Of a stretch of 64,000 nt of DNA, positions 56,393 to 64,000 are shown one piece after another. The stretch spans positions 72,168,001 to 72,232,000 of the forward strand of contig CM034546.1 of the NCBI GenBank assembly GCA_020055645.1, given 5' to 3'. Under the pieces are notes generated by a model. That model searched no databases. It was not told the origin of the DNA and saw only the letters and a list, made by a program, of their open reading frames with translations. The number at the start of each line of letters is the position of its first letter. Within the stretch, counting starts at the first letter, position 1. The position numbers and the translations under genes are program-made. The DNA comes from Tomocerus qinae. Taxonomy: Eukaryota > Arthropoda > Collembola > Entomobryomorpha > Tomoceridae.

Positions 56393-57934
56393 ATGGAAAG
56401 CTTACTTTTGAACGAAACTGAAAAAAAGGAATTTGTACATTTTCTCTCGGACACCAAGAGTTGGAAAGACAAACCTTACGGTTGTGAAAGTTGCAAAAAA
56501 GGCTTTTTGAATCCATCGGATTTAATGAAACATGTAGAAAGCCACGGGAAAGAAAAGCGATTTGAATGTCAGACATGTGGCCATTGTTTTAGAGATTCTA
56601 CTAAACTGAAACTTCATGCAAGAACTCATACAGGAGAAAAGCCTTTTGAGTGTGACATTTGTGGAAAAGCGTTTGCGAGAAACGAAGGATTACAAAATCA
56701 CATCAAAATGCACCTGAATGTAAAACCGCATAAGTGTGAAGTTTGTGACAAAAGTTTTACTACATCTACTAACTTAAAGTTGCACATGCGAATTCATACT
56801 GTTAGTGAAAGACTGGAATGTGACATTTGTGGAAAAACGTTTGCGAGACACCAAAGATTACAAAATCACATCAAAATGCACTTGAATGTAAAACCACATA
56901 AGTGTGAGGTTTGTGACAAAAGTTTTACTGTATCTGCTGACTTAAAATTGCACATGCGAATTCATACTAATGAAAGACTAGAATGTGAAACTTGTGGTAA
57001 AGCGTTTGTACGTTCCTCTGCTTTGAAAGTTCATATTAAAATCCACACTGGGGAAAAGACGTACGAATGCGATATTTGTGGAAAACAATTTTTGCAAAAG
57101 ATGACTTTAAACAATCATTTTAGAACACACACTGGAGAGAAGCCTTACGAGTGCCCAATTTGTAGAAATTGCTTTTCAGATTCCACCTATTTAAAAAATC
57201 ACATTTTGGCGGTACATGAAAGAGAAAAGCACTTTGAATGTGACATTTGCGGTAAAATGTTTTCGAAATCCTCTGGATTGAAAATTCACGTTATGAGTCA
57301 CACCGGAGATAAACGTTTTGAATGCGATATTTGCGGAAAACAATTTTTACAACGGCAGGCTTTAAACAATCATAAAAGAACACACACAGGAGAGAAACCT
57401 TATAAATGTGAAATTTGCATCAAAAAGTATTCTGACCCAAGAAATTTGAAGGAACATATATCCAGAAAACATACTAAAGGAGAAAATACTCACAAATGTA
57501 CTACCTGCGATAAAACCTTTTTCACGGCATACGCATTGAAGAGGCACACGAGGATCCACAACAGGGCCAACAATACTAAACTCCAAGATAAAACTCATCA
57601 GTGTGAAATTTGTGGAAAACAATTTTTGCAACGGCAGGCTTTAAATAATCATAAAAGAACTCATACAGGAGAGAAACCTTATGGATGCGACATTTGCAGC
57701 AAAAAGTATTCTGACCCAAGAAATTTGAAGGAACATATATCCTCAAAACATATTAAAGGAAAAAAGACTCACAAATGTACCACCTGTGAAAAACGCTTTT
57801 TCACGGCATTCGCATTGAAGCGTCACATGAGGATCCACAACACAGTGTCAACAATAGTAAAATCCAAATTGCAGATAAAACTCATCGATAATGCGTCATT
57901 TGCGGGAAAAGGTTTTCACATCCGTCTGCTTTAA
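56393..57934 (+). CDS. C2H2 zinc-finger protein 1 (16 fingers, C-terminus frameshifted)
   Basis: Single coding exon of 513 codons, from MESLLLNETEKKEF. The frame is open upstream, but gene 2's extra ATG is ATA here (K-I-T-G-T), so this ATG is taken. A short acidic leader is followed by 16 classical C2H2 fingers with TGEKP-type linkers. Such proteins are sequence-specific nuclear DNA-binding factors. No ZAD, KRAB or BTB domain is seen. Fingers 3-4 and 5-6 are a local duplication absent from gene 2, and fingers 11-13 repeat as 14-16. After finger 16 a 2-nt insertion relative to gene 2 (near 57845) shifts frame, so the last two fingers of gene 2 survive only as out-of-frame relics to about 58040. 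Confidence 0.88.
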   Translation: MESLLLNETEKKEFVHFLSDTKSWKDKPYGCESCKKGFLNPSDLMKHVESHGKEKRFECQTCGHCFRDSTKLKLHARTHTGEKPFECDICGKAFARNEGLQNHIKMHLNVKPHKCEVCDKSFTTSTNLKLHMRIHTVSERLECDICGKTFARHQRLQNHIKMHLNVKPHKCEVCDKSFTVSADLKLHMRIHTNERLECETCGKAFVRSSALKVHIKIHTGEKTYECDICGKQFLQKMTLNNHFRTHTGEKPYECPICRNCFSDSTYLKNHILAVHEREKHFECDICGKMFSKSSGLKIHVMSHTGDKRFECDICGKQFLQRQALNNHKRTHTGEKPYKCEICIKKYSDPRNLKEHISRKHTKGENTHKCTTCDKTFFTAYALKRHTRIHNRANNTKLQDKTHQCEICGKQFLQRQALNNHKRTHTGEKPYGCDICSKKYSDPRNLKEHISSKHIKGKKTHKCTTCEKRFFTAFALKRHMRIHNTVSTIVKSKLQIKLIDNASFAGKGFHIRLL

Positions 57935-59716
57935 ATAATCATGTACTAACTCACACTGGAGAAAAACTACGAGTGTGGTTTGTGCACTAAAAAAGTATTC
58001 AAGCTCCGGTAGTGTCATCTAAGTAAACATAAATAATGCGCTGAGACACTGACGACAAACAGTTTTTTGGACTGTCAGGATTTTAAAATTTGAGAATCAC
58101 ACGAAGATCCCATTTACTCTACAGAAAATAGGTTGTAACTAAATATTCCCGTAATTACTAAAAACGGTTTAAATATGTATTGTACTGATAAATATTTACC
58201 GTAAAACCAGTGGCGTATTGAGGTAGGCTTAGGCTTAATTTGAGGACTAGGCATCCATGAGAAAAGTTATCGATCTTAATTATATTTTAACTTATTAAGT
58301 TATCTTATATTTTAAATTTAGTTTGCCTTCTTGGTAGTATTATAAAATACCCAGGGACTTTACAAACCTTGTAGCAGATCGAATTGAGTATCGAATCTAT
58401 AAGTTGATATGGATTCATGAATGAATAAATCGTGAGGAATCGCGTGGATGTGAATAATAATTATTAACTTTTATATTATACCATATTCATATTGAGTATA
58501 GTGGGGTAAGTTTATCATGGCCATGGGTCCTTTTTTCACTCAATTAATCAAGAAAATATAAAAAACATCAGTACTAAAACTCGATCTCAAACTTTTATGA
58601 AAACATTTGTATTTTATTGTAAATTATTTAGAAAAAGCTATGAAAAAAATGGTTAATTTATTTTTAAAGTAAATAAAGAAGATAAAATTATTTTTTACGA
58701 TTAGCAGCTGAAAATTGCATTCAATCATTTCAATTCAAGCTTGATCAATTGCACCTCTTCATACTTACTATAGATCCTGGTTGAAAATTTTTTTAATTTA
58801 CTTGAGTATCATACATCATTGATTTCCTAAGAATGTACATAGTTTTACAGTGCAAATTGAAATTTCTTGAATTCAGAAAGTAAATTAAATTGAATAACCG
58901 AATTACGTGTATGATTAATGATTGCCTGTTCCACTTCACCAACGAGGGGGCACGCCGAAACAAGTTGGTAAAATTATTGCCAACGTTTTTGGATTTTTCT
59001 CATTTTTAACAAAAAGTTCTCTATTTCTTGGGTGTTTTAAATTCGTGCATATTGCATGAAGCAGGGAGGTTTAATAATTAATACAAAATGTTCAGAAATA
59101 CACTTATTTCTATTTCACCACTTACAAGAAAGCTGAAAGTATTTAGTCATAAGTACGGCGATTCTTTCTCTCTCACTCATTCACTCACATCACATCCGAT
59201 CCCGCTTATAAGTCAAAGAATAGTAACTACTAACTAGTAACCGAAGCAAAATAAGGCGAACAAAAATTAAGCGGGAAAAAGTTTACCGCGAAGGACAATG
59301 TGGATGTAATCAAAATTTGATAACAAAAAAACTGATTTATATTAATGCAGAGTTTGTTGGTTTCCAAATTTCCGCATTACCTAAAAACTTATACTCCAAT
59401 ATATTCAATGAAATGGTAAGAGTTTTTGGTACTAAAGCATAAAATTTTATTACTGTGTTTCTCATTTCTAGAATGCTGGACGTTAGCAAATGTAAAAAAC
59501 AAGTATAATATGTAAACGTTTAAATCTGTTATTGTCATTTGATTTGAAACTTGTGTGTATAAAGTTGGCGAGTTATCAACTTTATTTACAATTGGGTATA
59601 ATAATAATAATTATTATAATAATGTATTTTATATTTCAGCTCCTACTATCAACTATACCTACACAAAATCAGATTTGACTGTCAGCTGTAAGAGGAGCAC
59701 TGAATAATATTTGAAA
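57935..59716. other. Between the zinc-finger genes
   Basis: 57935-58040 is out-of-frame finger relic. About 58130-58860 is homologous to 61270-63000 behind gene 2, and 58920-59716 to the gene 1 promoter region. The repeat unit is therefore promoter, gene and 3' flank, roughly 3.3 kb. No other gene. Confidence 0.55.
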
Positions 59717-61189
59717 ATGGCTGGGACAATGGAAAGCTTGCTTTTGAATGAAACTGTAAAAAAAGAATCTGTAGATATTCTCTCGGACACCAAGAGTTGG
59801 AAAGATAAACCTTACGGTTGTGAAAGTTGCAAAAAAGGCTTTATGAATCCATCGGATTTAATGAAACATGTAGAAAGCCACGGAGAAAAAAAGCGATTTG
59901 AATGTCAGACATGTGGCCATTGTTTTAGAGATTCCACTAAACTGAAACTTCATACACGAACTCATTCAGGAGAAAAGCCTTTTGAGTGTGACATTTGTGG
60001 AAAAGCGTTTGCGAGACACCAAACATTACAAAATCACATCAAAGTACACCTGAATGTAAAACCACATAAGTGTGACGTCTGTAACAAAAGTTTTACTACA
60101 TCTACTAACTTAAAATTGCACATGCGAATTCACACTAGTGAAAGACTGGAATGTGACACTTGTGGTAAAGCGTTTGGACGTTCTTCTGCTTTGAAAGTTC
60201 ATATTAAAAGCCACACTGGGGAAAAGACGCACGAATGCGATATTTGTGGGAAAAAATTTTTGCAACGGATGACTTTAAACAATCATATTAGAACTCACAC
60301 TGGAGAGAGACCTTTCGAGTGTCATGTTTGCGGAAATCGCTTTGCAGATTCTACCAATTTAAAAAATCACATTTCCACAGTACATGAAGGTGTAAAGCGC
60401 TTTGAATGTGACATTTGTGGTAAAATGTTTTCGCAATCCTCTGGATTGAAAGTTCACGTTATGAGTCACACCGGAGAAAAACGTTTTGAATGCAATATTT
60501 GCGGAAAACAATTTTTGCAACGGATGACTTTAAACAATCATATTAGAACGCATACTGGAGAGAGGCCTTACGAGTGCCAGATTTGTGGAAATCACTTTGC
60601 AGATTCTACAAATTTAAAAAATCACATTTCCGCGGTACACAATGGAGAAAAACGTTTTGAATGTAACATTTGTAGTAAAATGTTTTCGCAATCCTCTGGA
60701 TTGAAAGTACATCTTAGATATCACACCGGAGAGAAACCTTATGAATGTGACATTTGTGGAAAACGCTTTCTCCAATTAGTAACTTTAAATAATCATAAAA
60801 GAACTCACACAGGAGAGAAACCTTATGAATGTGAAATTTGCAGCAAAAAGTATTCTGACCCAAGAAATTTGAAGGACCATATATCGTCAAAGCATACTAA
60901 AGGAGAAAAGACACACAAATGTACCACCTGTGAAAAAACCTTTTTCACGGCATTAGCACTGAAGGGTCACATGAGGATCCACAACAGGGCCAACAATAGT
61001 AAACTCCAAATCGCAGATAAAACTCATCAATGCGCCATTTGCGGGAAAAGGTTTGCACATCCGTCTACTTTAAATAATCATGCACTAACTCACACTGGAG
61101 AAAAACTCTACGAATGTCGTTTGTGCACTAAAAAGTATTCAAGCTCCGGTAGTTTAAAACACCATGTGTCATCTAAACACAAGTGCTGA
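59717..61189 (+). CDS. C2H2 zinc-finger protein 2 (16 fingers, 490 aa)
   Basis: Single coding exon starting MAGTMESLLLNETVKKES. It has 16 classical C2H2 fingers with standard spacing, ending with the pair HQCAICGKRFAHPSTLNNH and YECRLCTKKYSSSGSLKHH and a stop after KHKC. Modules GKMFSQSSGLKVH/GKxFLQRMTLNNH/GNxFADSTNLKNH occur twice (fingers 6-8 and 9-11), an internal duplication not seen in the same form in gene 1. Probably a transcription factor or chromatin-binding factor in the nucleus; the target is unknown. Confidence 0.92.
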   Translation: MAGTMESLLLNETVKKESVDILSDTKSWKDKPYGCESCKKGFMNPSDLMKHVESHGEKKRFECQTCGHCFRDSTKLKLHTRTHSGEKPFECDICGKAFARHQTLQNHIKVHLNVKPHKCDVCNKSFTTSTNLKLHMRIHTSERLECDTCGKAFGRSSALKVHIKSHTGEKTHECDICGKKFLQRMTLNNHIRTHTGERPFECHVCGNRFADSTNLKNHISTVHEGVKRFECDICGKMFSQSSGLKVHVMSHTGEKRFECNICGKQFLQRMTLNNHIRTHTGERPYECQICGNHFADSTNLKNHISAVHNGEKRFECNICSKMFSQSSGLKVHLRYHTGEKPYECDICGKRFLQLVTLNNHKRTHTGEKPYECEICSKKYSDPRNLKDHISSKHTKGEKTHKCTTCEKTFFTALALKGHMRIHNRANNSKLQIADKTHQCAICGKRFAHPSTLNNHALTHTGEKLYECRLCTKKYSSSGSLKHHVSSKHKC

Positions 61190-64000
61190 GAGATTGACTA
61201 CAAACAGTGTTTTGGACCATCAAGATTTCAAAATTTAAGAATCACACGAAGATTCTCTTTACTTTACAGAAAATAGATTGTAAGTAAATATTCCCGTAAT
61301 TACTCAAAGCAGTTTAAATAAGTATTGTTTGATAGTAATACTGATAAATATTTATCGTGAAGCCAGTGGCGTATTGGGGTAGGCTTAGACTACCCCAAAA
61401 AAATTTCTAAGACTTGGTGTTTGAAGTTTTTTTAAATGCAAGGCTTGTAAATTTTTGTTAGTTTTAGTCCCCTCTCCCTAAATTCAGTTCTGTAATTCTG
61501 TATACGCCTTTGCGTGAAACTACCTCTCTTACGCAATATTACGCATACATCAAGACTTTTTGTAAACCATTTTTCATTTTACCTCGTCCTCTATAAGGCT
61601 GGAACATATTGAGCCACAAGGCGTTCCCCACCAATATGACCAATTGGGGGGGGGGTCATTTTTGGGGAATTTATAACTTGTAAATAGAAAACGGGACGAG
61701 AAAGGATATATCTAGGACGCCCACCGACCACTAAATAAGACTGTACAATAAGACTGCTATTGATGTATTATCCCCATGGTGCAGTTTATATACCCACGTG
61801 TTAGGGTAACAACCAATAACCAAGGGTAACAAACAATAGCCAAGGGTAAGAACCAATAAGGAAGTTGCAGCTATATCTCAATAGCATTAGCAGTCTTATT
61901 AGGACGCCTGGAGTCTAAAACCCACTTTTGATAAATTTGCAATGGCAACGATTGCAGATTTAATTTATAAGAAATCAAAAAATCGTCAAGTGCTACATTA
62001 TTTACTAAAATGCTGCAGTGCAGCAAGGAGGTACCCTCCAGAATCCCATCAGGATGGATCCCCCTCAAAATTAGAGAAAAATGTAAAAGTTTTTGCCTTT
62101 CAAAGTTTTAGCCCAAAACAATTGTGATGGAAATTTGGGGACTAGGAACCTATGGGAAAAGTAATCGATCTTAATTATATTTTCTTATATTTTAAATTTA
62201 GTTAGCCTTCTTAGTATTAATAGAATACGGAGACTTTATGAAACTTAAAGCAGATCGAATAGCGTACCAAATCTGTAAGTTGACATGAATTCATAAACGA
62301 ATAAATTATGTGGATGTTGTTCTAAAAGTCGAAAAATTATAAATAATAATTTTAAACTTTTATATCATACCATATTTATAGTGAGTATTAGTGGGGTAAG
62401 TTTATCATGGGGCCTTTTTTCACTCAATTAATCAAAAAATATAATAACAATTCAGTATTAAAACTCGATCTCAAAAATGTATGCAAACATTTGTATTTTG
62501 CAAATTATGTAGAAAAATGTATGCGAAAAAATTGCTTGATTTAGTTTTAAAATAAATAAAGAAGATAAAATAATTTGTTTATGAGTCTTAGCAGCTGAAA
62601 ATTGTTTTGCACGTCACGACATTCACGAGATCACGAGGGTTTGCCTTGTACAAAATAATTATGTAGACTGACTTTAAAATTGCATGCTAGCATACTCCTC
62701 CTTAAATTTAAGTAAAGTTATATGTTTAGTATATGATGTGATTTAAAATCTTTGTCGCTATTCATTCATTTGTCAGATTCATGCAGAGTTGAAAAATTTC
62801 CTAAGTAACAAGTAAAAGTTGTCATAACATTACATAGTTTAATGCGAAGATTCCATGATTTCAATCTAAAGAAGTATTCAAACTTAATCAATTGCACCTC
62901 TTCATACCTATTATAGATTCTGGTTGAAAACTTTTTCATTTACTTGGGCATTATATATCACAGATTGTGATTTCCTAAGAATGTAGTTTTACAGTGCAAA
63001 TCGATATCACCTATTTGTAATATTATTTCACGATACTGAATTAGTGGAGAATGATTGTTAGTTCCTATGTAATCCTAAATATTCGCACATGCGCGTGCGT
63101 GGGTATCAATAACTGAGTTGAAGAGAATCCTGTGGTTGTCAATCCCAAAACTCGACAATATTATGTGAGAAATGGGGATATCCAATATTTTTGCATTTCA
63201 TAATGATTCCGGACATACTGGTATGTGAACAAAATAATGATATTATATTTGCTGCTATGTAATATAAAGCTCTATGCATGAGATTGGACATGCAATGCAA
63301 TGATTCAATAGCTGCCATACATCATGAATGAATCATGATAATCATGAAAGATGCATCTATCTAATCATTAAAATATAAAAAATAAGTATAAACATCTGAT
63401 GTGCTGGTAAATGGCAAAGCTAAACAAATTGTTATGAATGTCAATGCAATATTTTTCATTAAAAATAATTACATGAATTGAAAATCGTTGGGTGTTCTGA
63501 ATTTCCGCAGACAGACTTAACAATAACAATGGAGTTTGAGCTTTACTAAGTATTCGTCTACGTCTGTTCTACAGGACGCAATATGTATTAAATATTTACG
63601 AAATTTGTTACAATAAAAGCGTTCATGTCTAGTTAACAATAGCAGGAGTTCAAAATATTATCAATACTCGCTATTCGAAAATGCGATATTCACATTCAAT
63701 AATATCCTTCCATGTCAAAACACGACGTAAAGGTCAAGTAAACAATGATTGTAAATTACTATAATTTGTATTTCCCCTTACAGTGCAGAATTTCCGCGTT
63801 ACGTTTTCAAGGTCAAATCCGAGTTGAACACCTAATATTTTTTTAGTTTATACAGAAGAGAGTCACTAGTTACACAGTTTATTTTTTACTAAAATTGTTG
63901 TACTGTTACTATCAACTATTGAAATTGCACGACACGAAGCTAATTTCTGGGAAATTGAATTACCTGCTTATTTGGATTCACTTCACGCTGACTCAATTTG
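61190..64000. other. 3' flank of zinc-finger gene 2 and unassigned sequence
   Basis: Homology to the gene 1 flank (58130-58860) is interrupted at about 61388-62125 by roughly 740 bp absent there, a probable insertion without defined ends. It contains three copies of a 20-bp GGGTAACAACCAATAACCAA-like repeat (61805-61860) and facing AGACTGCTA sites. Beyond 63000 nothing is recognised. Confidence 0.4.

Noticed and set aside
58209-58240. CCAGTGGCGTATTG at 58209 and 61362, considered as transposon ends
   Set aside because: The sequence resembles known element termini, but no partner end or target duplication could be found at either place.
1-64000. tRNA, rRNA and other structured RNA genes
   Set aside because: None was recognised on reading both strands. 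A covariance-model scan would be needed to exclude diverged tRNAs.

Overview
The window looks like AT-rich nuclear DNA from an animal, most likely an arthropod. Genes are split by short GT-AG introns, often 70-130 bp. The families present are ELOVL6-type fatty-acid elongases, a CYP2-clan-like cytochrome P450, C2H2 zinc-finger arrays, and mariner, hAT and Ty3/gypsy mobile elements. There is no operon structure and no bacterial-style gene packing. A springtail would fit the mix but cannot be shown from sequence alone.

Layout. (1) 2-7863: the 3' part of a large highly reducing polyketide synthase, visible order AT-DH-C-methyltransferase-pseudoKR-ER-KR-ACP-terminal thioester reductase. Three exons are visible and the ketosynthase lies off the left edge. 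(2) About 8.8-37.6 kb: a tandem array of (ELOVL6-like elongase + P450) units. Unit 1 is dead: elongase pseudogene 9858-11112 and P450 pseudogene 15152-19401. Unit 2 is intact: elongase 24829-26018 (276 aa) and P450 28767-32359 (524 aa). Unit 3 has collapsed to a deletion scar at about 34200. A last intact elongase lies at 36287-37541 (277 aa). A seven-exon gene with weak resemblance to SIAH-type proteins (20718-22628, 319 aa) and a 20-bp minisatellite sit between units 1 and 2. (3) 38.6-52.2 kb: a repeat-rich zone. It holds a 366-bp tandem LTR-like array, a tandem palindromic repeat, and a structurally complete 9.27-kb Ty3/gypsy element on the minus strand (41936-51205). That element is inserted in the tandem repeat and itself carries a 1.6-kb foldback element. 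(4) 55-64 kb: two tandemly duplicated 16-finger C2H2 genes with their flanks.

How it may work together (inference). The synthase would build a reduced, alpha-methylated chain and release it reductively as an aldehyde or alcohol. The neighbouring elongases and P450 act on acyl-CoA or lipid-like substrates, so the first 37 kb could be a lipid or polyketide biosynthetic neighbourhood. Proximity is the only evidence for that link.

The array has been heavily modified by non-autonomous elements. Several insertion sites can be read directly, because the paralogous copy gives the empty site or because clean target-site duplications remain.
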